From Paenarthrobacter aurescens TC1 (lineage in GTDB: Bacteria > Actinomycetota > Actinomycetes > Actinomycetales > Micrococcaceae): a stretch of 64,000 nucleotides of DNA. Positions 54,607 through 62,884 of this stretch are shown here, piece after piece (position 1 is the first letter of the stretch; the number at the start of each line of letters is the position of its first letter). The DNA lies in NCBI GenBank assembly GCA_000014925.1, contig CP000474.1, forward strand, positions 2,356,001-2,420,000, written 5' to 3'. Below the pieces are notes generated by a model, which was not told the origin of the DNA, did not search any database, and was given only the letters and a program-made list of their open reading frames with translations. The position numbers and the translations under genes were made by a program.

Positions 54607-55350
54607 TTGCGTGTCCTGACGATCATTCCCACCTACAACGAGCTGGAATCGCTCCCCGTGACATTGGGTCGACTGCGCGCAGCAGTGCCCGATTCCGATG
54701 TCTTGGTGGTCGACGACAACAGCCCTGACGGCACGGGAAAGCTTGCCGACGACTTCGCCGCAAAGGACAGCCAGGTGCATGTACTGCATCGCAAGGGCAA
54801 GGAAGGCCTGGGAGCCGCGTACATCGCCGGCTTCAAGTGGGGACTGGCCGCAGGCTATGACGTCCTGGTGGAAATGGACGCTGACGGTTCACATAAGCCG
54901 GAGCAGTTGCCGCTTCTCCTGGACGCCGTCAAGGACGGGGCAGACCTTGCAATGGGCTCACGATGGGTTCCCGGCGGGAGTGTGGTCAACTGGCCGCTCT
55001 ACCGCCAGGCCATCTCCCGTATCGGCAGCACCTATGCCCGCATTATGCTGGGCGTCAAGATCAAGGACGTCACCGGCGGCTACCGTGCTTTCCGACGCAG
55101 CACTCTGGAAGCACTCAACTTGGACGAGGTCGAGTCGGTTGGCTACGGCTTCCAGGTTGACCTCGCGTGGCGCGTTGCCAAGCTTGGCCTCCGCATCGAG
55201 GAGCGCCCCATCACGTTCGTTGAACGCGAACTCGGGGCATCGAAGATGAGCGGCAACATTGTGGTGGAAGCCATGATCAACGTCACCAAATGGGGACTCG
55301 CGGCACGTTGGGCAAAGCTCACGCGCAAGTCGCCTGCCGTAGCCAAGTAG
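54607..55350 (+). CDS. ppm1: Polyprenol monophosphomannose synthase
   Basis: 247 residues. Transfers mannose from GDP-mannose to polyprenyl phosphate, making the donor for lipomannan and protein mannosylation. A GT2/DPM1 domain: ILTIIPTYNELESLPVTL, VLVVDDNSPDGTG, GLGAAYIAGFKWGL, EMDADGSHKPEQLP (DxD), and VTGGYRAFRR. No C-terminal membrane helices. In M. tuberculosis the homologue is fused to an N-terminal Lnt domain; here only the synthase part is present. Start TTG 54607, 7 bases after AAGGAAAGGCC; an unusual start codon. rbpA is convergent next to it, as the two are neighbours in mycobacteria. Confidence 0.93.
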   Translation: MRVLTIIPTYNELESLPVTLGRLRAAVPDSDVLVVDDNSPDGTGKLADDFAAKDSQVHVLHRKGKEGLGAAYIAGFKWGLAAGYDVLVEMDADGSHKPEQLPLLLDAVKDGADLAMGSRWVPGGSVVNWPLYRQAISRIGSTYARIMLGVKIKDVTGGYRAFRRSTLEALNLDEVESVGYGFQVDLAWRVAKLGLRIEERPITFVERELGASKMSGNIVVEAMINVTKWGLAARWAKLTRKSPAVAK

Positions 55351-55369
55351 CTCGTTACCTTTATCAAGC

Positions 55370-55418
55370 AGAAAGGCCGGGTGCCGGTTCCCAAAGGGAA
55401 ACCGGACCCGGCCTTTCT
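55370..55418. terminator. Bidirectional terminator between ppm1 and rbpA
   Basis: AGAAAGGCCGGGT-CCGGTT pairs with AACCGG-ACCCGGCCTTTCT around a CCCAAAGGG centre, with T-rich flanks on both strands; it lies between two convergent genes. Confidence 0.9.
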
Positions 55419-55433
55419 TGTGTCCATGGCCGA

Positions 55434-55781
55434 CTAAGCGGAGCGGCGCTCTCCACGGCGCTCACGCAGGATGTTCAGACGATCCTCGAGGATCTGCTCC
55501 AGCTCGGGGAGGCTGCGGCGTTCCAGGAGCATGTCCCAGTGGGTGCGGACAGCTTTCTCGTTTGCATCCACAGGACGCTCGCCATCAACCAGCAGCGCTT
55601 CCTTGCCGGTCTTGGAAACCCAAACGGGGGGAATTTCGGCCTCGGAGGAGAAGGTCACGAAGACCTGCTCGCCGTCCTCGCAACGGTACTCGACCCGCTG
55701 GCGCGGTGCCGGTTCAACGCCGGATTCTGTTTCCATGCTCTGGGCGCCAAGACGCATACCCCGCAGGCTGCGATCGCTCAT
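55434..55781 (-). CDS. rbpA: RNA polymerase-binding protein RbpA
   Basis: 115 residues. Actinobacterial transcription factor that binds sigma-A/RNA polymerase and helps open promoters. VEYRCEDGEQVFVTFSSEAE is the core domain; the C-terminal helical sigma-interaction part is THWDMLLERRSLPELEQILE, followed by the basic RLNILRERRGERR. Convergent with ppm1. A promoter 162-190 bases upstream would give a leader of about 155 bases. Confidence 0.94.
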   Translation of the reverse strand: MSDRSLRGMRLGAQSMETESGVEPAPRQRVEYRCEDGEQVFVTFSSEAEIPPVWVSKTGKEALLVDGERPVDANEKAVRTHWDMLLERRSLPELEQILEDRLNILRERRGERRSA

Positions 55782-55825
55782 GATTACTCCCTCTGTCTGT
55801 TCGCGGAGCAGGAACCCCGCGCTAG

Positions 55826-55853
55826 CCGTAAGCCGTTTTCACGATCCTTACGG
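55826..55853 (-). promoter_or_regulatory. Hairpin in the rbpA leader
   Basis: CCGTAAG/CTTACGG closes a 14-base loop, followed on the minus strand by a CGCGG/CCGCG hairpin before the rbpA start (55781). Both lie in the predicted 155-base 5' leader. Role unknown. Confidence 0.35.
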
Positions 55854-55942
55854 ACTACTTCTGCACACCTTGCATCACTAATTGCAACGCCTGGCCAAGC
55901 TTTAATGTTCCATCCACGCTGAACCAGCCGGACAAATATCCC

Positions 55943-55972
55943 ATTATACGCGGATCATCGCCCACTACTCAA
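55943..55972 (-). promoter_or_regulatory. Promoter of rbpA
   Basis: On the minus strand TTGAGT (55972-55967) and TATAAT (55948-55943) are 18 bases apart. The predicted start is near 55936. No sigma-R consensus (GGAAT-N18-GTT) was found here. Confidence 0.6.
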
Positions 55973-55989
55973 AAAGGCGGACAAACAAC

Positions 55990-56018
55990 GAGCGGCCAGC
56001 CGGAATGGCTGACCGCTC
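55990..56018 (-). terminator. Terminator of the SPFH gene
   Basis: GAGCGGTCAGCC/GGCTGGCCGCTC stem with an ATTCC loop, followed on the minus strand by GTTGTTTGTC. It lies 20 bases after the SPFH stop. Confidence 0.75.
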
Positions 56019-56038
56019 GGAGACCCTGCAATGCTGGT

Positions 56039-57016
56039 TTACTCAGCTGGCCGCGGTTGCTGCGCTGTCCCCGCCGGCTCGGAGGTCTTGGTCTGTTCAT
56101 TTCCACCGAAGAGGCCAGCGGGGGAGTCCCCGTTGTTCCCTCCAAGGGCACCGCCGATGCCTTTGAGTGCCTCTCCGACTTCACTCGGAATGATCCAAAG
56201 CTTGTTCGAGCTTCCCTCAGCGATCTTAGGAAGTGTCTGCAAGTACTGGTACGCAAGGAGCTTCTGGTCCGGGTTGCCCTTGTGAATGGCGTCGAAGACC
56301 TTCTGGATGGCCTGGGCTTCACCGTCAGCCCTCAGGATGGCCGCCTTCGCGTCACCTTCAGCCGCGAGGATGGCAGCTTGGCGCTGGCCTTCTGCGGTGA
56401 GGATCTGCGACTGCTTGGTGCCTTCGGCGGTCAGGATGGCTGCACGGCGATCACGCTCTGCGCGCATCTGCTTTTCCATCGAGTCCTGGATGGAGTGGGG
56501 CGGATCAATCGCCTTCAACTCGACGCGGGACACGCGGATGCCCCAGCGACCCGTTGCTTCGTCCAGGACACCACGCAGTTGACCATTGATCTGGTCGCGG
56601 GATGTGAGTGCTTCTTCGAGGTTAAGTCCGCCCACCACGTTACGAAGCGTGGTGGTGGTCAACTGTTCCACGGCCTGGATGTAGTTGGCGATCTCGTAGG
56701 TTGCGGCCCGGGGATCGGTGACTTGGAAATAGACAACGGTGTCGATCGAGACCACCAGGTTGTCCTCGGTGATGACCGGCTGAGGCGGGAACGAAACTAC
56801 CTGTTCACGCAGGTCGAGCAACGGCAGGAGCCGGTCGACGAACGGGATCAGGATGGTCAGCCCCGGGTTGAGCGTCCGCTGGTACTTGCCGAGGCGTTCA
56901 ACGACGCCGGCACGGGCTTGCGGGATGATCCTTACCGAGCGGACCAACACGATGATGACAAAAATGACGAGAACAATCAGCACAATTGCTGCTGCTGTTC
57001 CTCCTAAGCCGTCCAT
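56039..57016 (-). CDS. SPFH/band 7 (stomatin-like) membrane protein
   Basis: 325 residues. One N-terminal membrane helix (AAAIVLIVLVIFVIIVLV, 8-25), then the SPFH domain (about 28-190: RIIPQARAGVVERLGKYQRT, VEQLTTTTLRNVVGGL). After that comes a long charged helix (AERDRRAAILTAEGTKQSQI) typical of stomatin-type scaffolds. C-terminal Gly-rich tail. Immediately downstream of an NfeD protein, the usual pair; stomatin/NfeD pairs organise membrane microdomains and protein quality control. Confidence 0.94.
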   Translation of the reverse strand: MDGLGGTAAAIVLIVLVIFVIIVLVRSVRIIPQARAGVVERLGKYQRTLNPGLTILIPFVDRLLPLLDLREQVVSFPPQPVITEDNLVVSIDTVVYFQVTDPRAATYEIANYIQAVEQLTTTTLRNVVGGLNLEEALTSRDQINGQLRGVLDEATGRWGIRVSRVELKAIDPPHSIQDSMEKQMRAERDRRAAILTAEGTKQSQILTAEGQRQAAILAAEGDAKAAILRADGEAQAIQKVFDAIHKGNPDQKLLAYQYLQTLPKIAEGSSNKLWIIPSEVGEALKGIGGALGGNNGDSPAGLFGGNEQTKTSEPAGTAQQPRPAE

Positions 57017-57108
57017 ACATCTCCTTCATTCCCCAATTGCGTGGTTTGATGCGGCGTGGCCCTGGCAGGCTGCCCGGGCCGGCAACCGCTGAAATTCAAG
57101 GGCGCGCC

Positions 57109-57570
57109 TTAGCGCGGGCTGTTCTCGGCAGACGAGGCGACTACCGCCGTCGCGCCGTCGATCCTGGTGACCTGAACTGTCGAACCGGCGTCGAGAACAC
57201 CGGCCGTGCTGCGGGCGCTCCATACGTCGCCGCCGATCTTGACCAGTCCACTGGTTCCACTCACGGCTTCGATGACGAGAGCGGACTGACCGATGAGCCG
57301 GTCGATATTGCTGCGCTGTTCGGCTGGTCCCTTATGCAGGTGCTTCATGGCGACAGGACGGACAAAGACGATCATTAGGAGGGAGACCACGGAGAAGATC
57401 ACGATTTGGAGCCAGAAATCGGCCCCCGCGAAGTCGGCGATCAGTCCGGCAAGGGCACCACCACCGAGCATGATGAAGAAGAGGTCGAGGGTAAGCATCT
57501 CCACCACCGAGAACGCGAGGAAGACCGTGAGCCAGAGGGCCCACCAATTCTCGCCGAGCCATTCAAACAT
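57109..57570 (-). CDS. NfeD-like membrane protein
   Basis: 153 residues from the ATG at 57570 preceded by AAGGGGG. Two or three membrane helices (WALWLTVFLAFSVVEML, FFIMLGGGALAGLIADF, FWLQIVIFSVVSLLMIVFV) end in a C-terminal OB-fold of about 60 residues (LIGQSALVIEAVSG, DVWSARSTAG). It lacks the N-terminal serine protease domain seen in long NfeD proteins. Lies 92 bases ahead of the SPFH gene, so they form an operon. Confidence 0.9.
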   Translation of the reverse strand: MFEWLGENWWALWLTVFLAFSVVEMLTLDLFFIMLGGGALAGLIADFAGADFWLQIVIFSVVSLLMIVFVRPVAMKHLHKGPAEQRSNIDRLIGQSALVIEAVSGTSGLVKIGGDVWSARSTAGVLDAGSTVQVTRIDGATAVVASSAENSPR

Positions 57571-57650
57571 CATTTCCCCCTTGGTCCCGGATCCCGCGAG
57601 CGGGATCACAGTCACTGTTCCTCCATCCTAGCCCGACGTACCGTCCCACG

Positions 57651-58493
57651 TCAGGACACGGTAAATTCGCTGATTCGGAACTTCGCGCTGGTGGCCACGG
57701 AGCCTTCCACCGCGGTCAATTCCGCCAATTGTCCGCGCTGAAGGTGATGCCCGGCTGGACCCATGTGGGCGAGGTCAGCTACCTCCGGTCCGCTGAGCGT
57801 CAGGGGGAGATCGAGGCTCTGGCTGGCGCCTGAGAGGAAATGGTCCCGCATGGAGTCCATCAGCCGCTCCTCTTTGCCTTCTTCAATGCCGAGCATGCCT
57901 GTCCGGGCTGCGATTTCGGCGAGATGGCCCGGCCTGGGCGTCACAACGATCAGCGAGCCTCCGGGCCGGAGCACCCGGGCGAACTCGGCGGGGTTACGCG
58001 GGGCAAAGACCACCGTCACCACATCCGCAGTGTTGTCCGCCATGGGCAGCGGACGCCAAATGTCCCATACAAGGTTTGCGGCCTGCGGATTGAGCCGGGC
58101 GGCGCGCCTCAGGGCGAATTTGGAAATATCCACACCGATTCCGGCCACCTTGGAGCGGCCAAGGACAGCCTGGAGGTAGTGGCCCGTGCCGGTACCGGCG
58201 TCGAGAACCAGCGCGTCGGGACGTCGGAGTGATCCTGCGGCTGCTTGGGCGACGGCCTGGGCAAGGCCGGAGTAGTGTCCGGCCTCCAGAAACCTGTATC
58301 GGGCTGCCACCATGTCCGCCGAATCTGCTTCGAAGACCGTGCCTTTGCCCGTCAGCAGGTTGAAGTAACCCTGTTTGGCTGCGTCGAACAGGTGCCCGGC
58401 CTCGCAGGCGAGAGTTCGCTGCCGGCCTTCCCTGAGCTGGAACGTCCCTTGGCAAACAGGACAGCGGAGGGCAGCAACGGCGTCGGACAACAT
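57651..58493 (-). CDS. rRNA guanine-N1-methyltransferase, RlmA-like
   Basis: 280 residues. A zinc-binding start (RCPVCQGTFQL ... CEAGHLFD, three Cys and one His) is followed by a SAM methyltransferase (LVLDAGTGTGHYLQAVL near 120, FAPRNPAEFARVLRPGG). This is the RlmA pattern that methylates 23S rRNA G745 or G748. The start at ATG 58493 follows a TAGGAT box; a longer frame would run into the S9 gene region. Specificity G745 vs G748 is not visible. Confidence 0.88.
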   Translation of the reverse strand: MLSDAVAALRCPVCQGTFQLREGRQRTLACEAGHLFDAAKQGYFNLLTGKGTVFEADSADMVAARYRFLEAGHYSGLAQAVAQAAAGSLRRPDALVLDAGTGTGHYLQAVLGRSKVAGIGVDISKFALRRAARLNPQAANLVWDIWRPLPMADNTADVVTVVFAPRNPAEFARVLRPGGSLIVVTPRPGHLAEIAARTGMLGIEEGKEERLMDSMRDHFLSGASQSLDLPLTLSGPEVADLAHMGPAGHHLQRGQLAELTAVEGSVATSAKFRISEFTVS

Positions 58494-58500
58494 GGCTTCA

Positions 58501-58555
58501 ATCCTACGGCGGGACGGAGTGTCAGGTGCCGGGTACAGAGCAGCCGGGCTAGGCT
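58501..58555. promoter_or_regulatory. Divergent promoters: RlmA-like and S9 peptidase genes
   Basis: Minus TAGGAT (58506-58501) is 7 bases before ATG 58493; plus TAGGCT (58550-58555) is 7 bases before GTG 58563. No ribosome sites are seen, so both look leaderless. Confidence 0.45.
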
Positions 58556-58562
58556 CACCAAC

Positions 58563-60578
58563 GTGAAACCCGAGCAATTGCACCTGCTGAACTCAGTGTC
58601 CGCCCCGGCAATCCACCCCGATGGAACCAAGGCGGTGGTATCCGTCACGAGGCCTGACTTTGACGCCGACAGCTATGTGGGCCAGTTGTGGAATGTTCCC
58701 CTGGACACCACCAAGTTTCCTCGACGCATCACGCGCGGCTTCAGGGACAGTTCGCCGGCGTTCTCACCCGATGGACTTGTCCTGGCCTTCCTTCGGAGTG
58801 ACCCGAACGGCAAACCGCAACTGTACGTGGTGGAGGCAGCCGGCGGTGAACCGCAGCGCATCACGGACCAGCACGCCGGTGTAGGTGGTTTCGTGTGGGC
58901 GCCCGATTCGCACCGGATTGCCTTCGAGGCCCGGGTGCCGGAGCAGGGGCGCTACGGAACGGTCGACGGCGTCGGTTCCGGCGCCGAGGACGCCCGGCTT
59001 ATCGCTGTCAATCAGTACAAGCAGAACGGCGTCGGATATACCTCCGATCAGCGTCAGCAACTTTTCGTCGTTGAGGTCCCGGAGTTGGGCGGTGAACCTG
59101 CTGTTGCTCCGCGGGGGAGGGCCGCCCACGAACAGCCCACCAGGACGGCGACGGGGATTCCAACTGCCAAGCAGGTCACGTACGGTGACTCGGACCACGA
59201 GTCGCCGTGCTTTTCAGCTGACGGCACCCACCTTTACTTCATTGCCGCCCTCCATGAAGGACACGACGACGACCTCGTCACCGCTGTCTATCGGGTCGCC
59301 GCCGACGGCGGTCAGCCGACCGCCGTCGAACCTTTCAAGCAAAAGCTGCAGACTGTCACGGCCGTGCGTGCCTCCACAGACGGCCGGTGGTTGTTTTACG
59401 TGGCCCAGGACCTGGGTGACACCGGCAAGGACTTCGTGGCTCGAAATGCTGTTCTGTACGTCATGCCCACCGCCGGGGGAGAAGCGGCGGCCCTGACGGA
59501 CGTTGAACATTTGGACGTATCGGGACCTCTGGAACCCAGCGGGCCGGCCAGCGTCCTGGTGCTGAACACAGCGCTGGGAAGTGTCGAACTGCTGGACGTC
59601 ACGGCGGAGGGCGGGATCACACCACTGGTCCATGGCAACCGTGTAGTTGTCGGGGCAACAGTGGCCGCCAACGGCGAAATTGCCGTGAGTTTCTCAGATG
59701 CCTCAACGGTGGGAGATGTCGCGTCACTGGAACGAGGAGAGATCCGCCTTCTCACGGACTTCTCAGCCGCCTTGCGCAACAACTCCCGTGTAACGGAACC
59801 CTTGGACTTCGAAGCCGAATCCACCGATGGACAACCCGTTCACGGTTGGGTGGTGCTGCCTGCTGGCCCTGGCCCACATCCCGTCCTGCTCACCATCCAT
59901 GGAGGCCCCTTCTCCCAATACACGGGCGCTTTCTTCGACGAAGCGCAGGTATACGCAGCTGCCGGGTACGCAGTTGTCATGTGCAATCCACGCGGGTCCT
60001 CCGGTTACGGACAAGCCCACGGGCGTGCCATCAAGGAACGCATGGGCACAGTGGATATGCAGGACGTGCTCGCGTTCCTGGACTCAGCGTTGGCTTCGTT
60101 TGCCGTCCTGGATGAATCACGGGTGGGGATCATGGGCGGTTCGTATGGCGGCTATCTGACCGCGTGGACCATCGCCCACGATCACAGGTTCAAGGGTGCG
60201 ATTGTAGAGCGCGGTTTCCTGGACCCTGTCAGCTTTGCGGGTTCCGCTGATATTGGCTGGTTCTTCGGGACCGAGTACACCGGAGGAACCCCGGAACAGA
60301 TGGCGGCCCAAAGTCCCATGGCTGTAGTCTCCCGCGTTGATACACCTACTCTGGTGATTCACAGCGAGAATGATCTGCGCTGCCCTATGGAACAGGGTCA
60401 GCGCTACTACGCGCAGCTGAAGGCCCAAGGCGTGGAGACGTCATTGCTCATCTTCCCGGGGGAAGATCACGAGTTGTCACGGTCCGGGACGCCTCATCAC
60501 CGCAGGCAGCGCTTTGATCACATCCTCCGATGGTGGGCAAAGTACCTTCCTACGGACGTGAACCGCAAGGAGGGCTAG
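58563..60578 (+). CDS. S9 family prolyl oligopeptidase
   Basis: 671 residues. A seven-bladed beta-propeller (about 1-400; repeats such as GTHLYFIAALHEG, DGRWLFYVAQDL) limits access to the C-terminal alpha/beta-hydrolase. Catalytic Ser527 in MGGSYGGYL, Asp604 in HSENDLRCP and His636 in GEDHELSRSG are all present. No signal peptide, so cytoplasmic, most likely an acylaminoacyl- or dipeptidyl-type peptidase. GTG start behind a TAGGCT box. Confidence 0.92.
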   Translation: MKPEQLHLLNSVSAPAIHPDGTKAVVSVTRPDFDADSYVGQLWNVPLDTTKFPRRITRGFRDSSPAFSPDGLVLAFLRSDPNGKPQLYVVEAAGGEPQRITDQHAGVGGFVWAPDSHRIAFEARVPEQGRYGTVDGVGSGAEDARLIAVNQYKQNGVGYTSDQRQQLFVVEVPELGGEPAVAPRGRAAHEQPTRTATGIPTAKQVTYGDSDHESPCFSADGTHLYFIAALHEGHDDDLVTAVYRVAADGGQPTAVEPFKQKLQTVTAVRASTDGRWLFYVAQDLGDTGKDFVARNAVLYVMPTAGGEAAALTDVEHLDVSGPLEPSGPASVLVLNTALGSVELLDVTAEGGITPLVHGNRVVVGATVAANGEIAVSFSDASTVGDVASLERGEIRLLTDFSAALRNNSRVTEPLDFEAESTDGQPVHGWVVLPAGPGPHPVLLTIHGGPFSQYTGAFFDEAQVYAAAGYAVVMCNPRGSSGYGQAHGRAIKERMGTVDMQDVLAFLDSALASFAVLDESRVGIMGGSYGGYLTAWTIAHDHRFKGAIVERGFLDPVSFAGSADIGWFFGTEYTGGTPEQMAAQSPMAVVSRVDTPTLVIHSENDLRCPMEQGQRYYAQLKAQGVETSLLIFPGEDHELSRSGTPHHRRQRFDHILRWWAKYLPTDVNRKEG

Positions 60579-60599
60579 CCATACTGTCCGGATTCCGCC

Positions 60600-61274
60600 T
60601 CAGGGAAGGAATCCAAGGGCCCGTCGTGCCTCATCAATGTTCGGCGCGAACCAGCGGGCGGAGTGCTCAGCATTACTGGACAATGAGCGCAGTTCGGCCC
60701 GGTCCAGGTACAGGATGCCCCGAAGGTGGTCTGTTTCGTGCTGCACGATTCGCGCCTGCCACCCAGAGAACCACTCTTCCACGGGCTCGCCTGCTGGATT
60801 GGTGTAGCGCAGCTCCACGTTCCGGTGACGCGTCACTACAGCTTGGTATCCGCTGACGGAGAGGCACCCTTCATAAAATGAGGCAGTTTCTGTTCCGAGG
60901 GGACGGTACTGCGGGTTAACGATGGCGAAGAACTCCAATGGTTCCCTGTGACGCACCGCCGCCGACTCCGGGTCCACCTCATATTTGTCCTCCAGAACGG
61001 CCAGCTGCAAGGGGATTCCCAGCTGGGGAGCGGCCAATCCGACACCCGGGGCGTCGTGCATGACTTCCTTCATGCGCTCCAGGAAGGCCGCCAACTCGGC
61101 ATCGTCAATTTGGCCGTCGTAGGGTGCCGCCAGCTGGCGCAACACGGGGTGCCCGGCCTGCACGATGGACGGAAGCGCTTCTGCATCAAGCAACCTGCGG
61201 ACCGCGTCCCGTATCTGGGTTGGGTTATAGTCCGTGGCGGGGCTCGTGGCCTCAGGGGGAGGTTGGTGGGTCAT
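60600..61274 (-). CDS. def: Peptide deformylase
   Basis: 224 residues. Removes formyl from new proteins. Three family motifs: GVGLAAPQLGIPL, EGCLSVSGY (Cys137) and VQHETDHLRG (His179, Glu180, His183). It has about 40 extra N-terminal residues and a 25-residue C-terminal tail compared with short PDFs. Convergent with the S9 gene. Predicted leaderless (TAGGCT 6 bases ahead of ATG). Confidence 0.96.
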   Translation of the reverse strand: MTHQPPPEATSPATDYNPTQIRDAVRRLLDAEALPSIVQAGHPVLRQLAAPYDGQIDDAELAAFLERMKEVMHDAPGVGLAAPQLGIPLQLAVLEDKYEVDPESAAVRHREPLEFFAIVNPQYRPLGTETASFYEGCLSVSGYQAVVTRHRNVELRYTNPAGEPVEEWFSGWQARIVQHETDHLRGILYLDRAELRSLSSNAEHSARWFAPNIDEARRALGFLP

Positions 61275-61280
61275 ACAGTG

Positions 61281-61321
61281 AGCCTAACGCGATGAAGGCA
61301 ATCCCGACGGTGGGCTAGGCT
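61281..61321. promoter_or_regulatory. Divergent promoters: def and SnoaL-like gene
   Basis: Minus TAGGCT (61286-61281) is 6 bases before the def ATG; plus TAGGCT (61316-61321) is 6 bases before the ATG at 61328. Identical boxes facing away from each other across 29 bases. Confidence 0.5.
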
Positions 61322-61327
61322 CGACGA

Positions 61328-61735
61328 ATGATCGATTCCACCCCTCTGGATTGTGTACTCGGGTTTGTTCGAACGGTTGAAGCCGGCGGCGGAGCTGCTG
61401 AACTGCGGCCCTTCCTAGCCGACGATTTCATACTCACTGAGTGGCCGCATGCCTTGTCCAAGACGGGCTCCACGCGGAACCTGGCCGAGACCTTGTCTGG
61501 CGCCGACCACAGCAAGGACATTGTCTCCGATCAGCGCTTTGACGTGGTCCGCACTACGAGCCAGGAAAACCGAGTGGTGCTTGAAATGAACTGGTCGGCC
61601 ACTTTGCTGCTTGACCTTCCGCACTGGGACCGCGGCGATACCATTCGCGCCAGGAGCACTGCCGTTTTCGAGCTGCGTGATGGGCTGATCATCAGCCAGG
61701 ACACGTACGACTGTTACTACACGACGCCGGAATAG
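61328..61735 (+). CDS. SnoaL/NTF2-like protein
   Basis: 135 residues, one NTF2-like fold. VVLEMNWSATLLLDLPHWDRG and FELRDGLIISQDTYDCYY are typical. Members include limonene-epoxide hydrolase, SnoaL cyclase and small-molecule binders, so a catalytic role is possible but not shown. Ends 18 bases from the convergent monooxygenase stop. Confidence 0.8.
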   Translation: MIDSTPLDCVLGFVRTVEAGGGAAELRPFLADDFILTEWPHALSKTGSTRNLAETLSGADHSKDIVSDQRFDVVRTTSQENRVVLEMNWSATLLLDLPHWDRGDTIRARSTAVFELRDGLIISQDTYDCYYTTPE

Positions 61736-61753
61736 CTAGCGCCCCGGAAATAC

Positions 61754-62884
61754 CTAACGCATGGTGAAGCGGCGCTCCACCAGTTCTGAAATTGCCGGTA
61801 TGGCCAGGGCGCTTGCGAAAAGCGTGTTCCTTGCCGACATGGCGGGAGGCGGGAGCGGTCTGCCCAGGGCCATGTTGAGGCCGGCCTGACGTGAAGCGCG
61901 AAGCGCCGCTTTCCTGCGTGACTTCTCGAAATTTGCCACATCGCGTCCTACGTCGGCACCCCGAAAGGATGCATCAATGATGGGGGCCAGAGCTGCAGCA
62001 TCCAACCAGCCAAGGTTCATGCCCTGCCCGCCGATGGGGCTGATCTCGTGAGCGGCATCCCCCAGCAACACCACCCTGCCGTGAACCATGCGCTGAGCCA
62101 GCCGCGAACGTACTTCGAAAGCGCTCAACATCGAATTGCCGGCTGTGTCCAGTACCTCACCGGTCCTGGCCGTGACCAGGTGGGCCAGCCCCGCCGCCGT
62201 CGGGTTCTTGTGCGGTGCGCCCAGCCTGACGACCCATCTGCGGATGCCTCCTGGCAGAGGAAATGACTCCACGATTCCTTCGGGTTCCAGGTACAACACG
62301 GCGTCGGCGCCATGCCCCGTGTCATCCGGGAAATCGCCCATGATGTAGCAGTCCGGATAGCTGCGGAACGGCAAGGCCGGCAGGTAGTGCGGACGGATGG
62401 TTGAGTGCGCTCCGTCTGCGGCTATTACCAAGCGTGCATCTGCTTCCAGGCTCCCGGAAGGTGAAACCCCGCGAACGTGTAAGGTTTCGCCGCCGTGATT
62501 GATCTCCTGGACATCGACACCCCGGACGATGGCGCCGGCATCCAGATCCCGTACCGCCAGCTCCAGAACTTCCTCGGTGAACGTCTGCGGGACGGCAAGG
62601 ATGAAGGGAAACGCAGCGTCGCCGTCGAACGCGAGCTCCGCCACCCGTTGTCTCCGGCTGTAAGCCACGCCGCGCTGGATGTGGACTCCGGCAGCCATGA
62701 GTTCCTCGGCAACTCCAGCCCGCGCCAGCTCGGCCAAGGCCGGGGGGTGGATTCCGATCGCGCGGGAACGGTTGCTCCTGCCCCTTCGACGCTCCAAAAT
62801 GCGGACCTGGTATCCCCGTTGAAGCAGCAGGACGCCCATGAACAGGCCCACAGGGCCGGCCCCCACAATCACAACGTCAGGCAC
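61754..62884 (-). CDS. FAD-dependent monooxygenase
   Basis: 376 residues, PHBH-type aromatic hydroxylase. Rossmann DVVIVGAGPVGLFMGVLL at the start and the FAD-binding GRVVLLGDAAHEISPIGGQG with GMNLGWLDAA are clear. I start at GTG 62884, preceded by GGGGAGA and overlapping the methyltransferase stop, instead of the TTG at 62932. It is the third gene after the type III PKS and methyltransferase; an analogous hydroxylase (SrsC) modifies resorcinolic lipids in Streptomyces. Confidence 0.88.
   Translation of the reverse strand: MPDVVIVGAGPVGLFMGVLLLQRGYQVRILERRRGRSNRSRAIGIHPPALAELARAGVAEELMAAGVHIQRGVAYSRRQRVAELAFDGDAAFPFILAVPQTFTEEVLELAVRDLDAGAIVRGVDVQEINHGGETLHVRGVSPSGSLEADARLVIAADGAHSTIRPHYLPALPFRSYPDCYIMGDFPDDTGHGADAVLYLEPEGIVESFPLPGGIRRWVVRLGAPHKNPTAAGLAHLVTARTGEVLDTAGNSMLSAFEVRSRLAQRMVHGRVVLLGDAAHEISPIGGQGMNLGWLDAAALAPIIDASFRGADVGRDVANFEKSRRKAALRASRQAGLNMALGRPLPPPAMSARNTLFASALAIPAISELVERRFTMR

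Noticed and set aside
54285..54632. A 115-codon minus-strand frame over the same gap and the ppm1 start
   Set aside because: Overlaps the ppm1 start and has no start signals.
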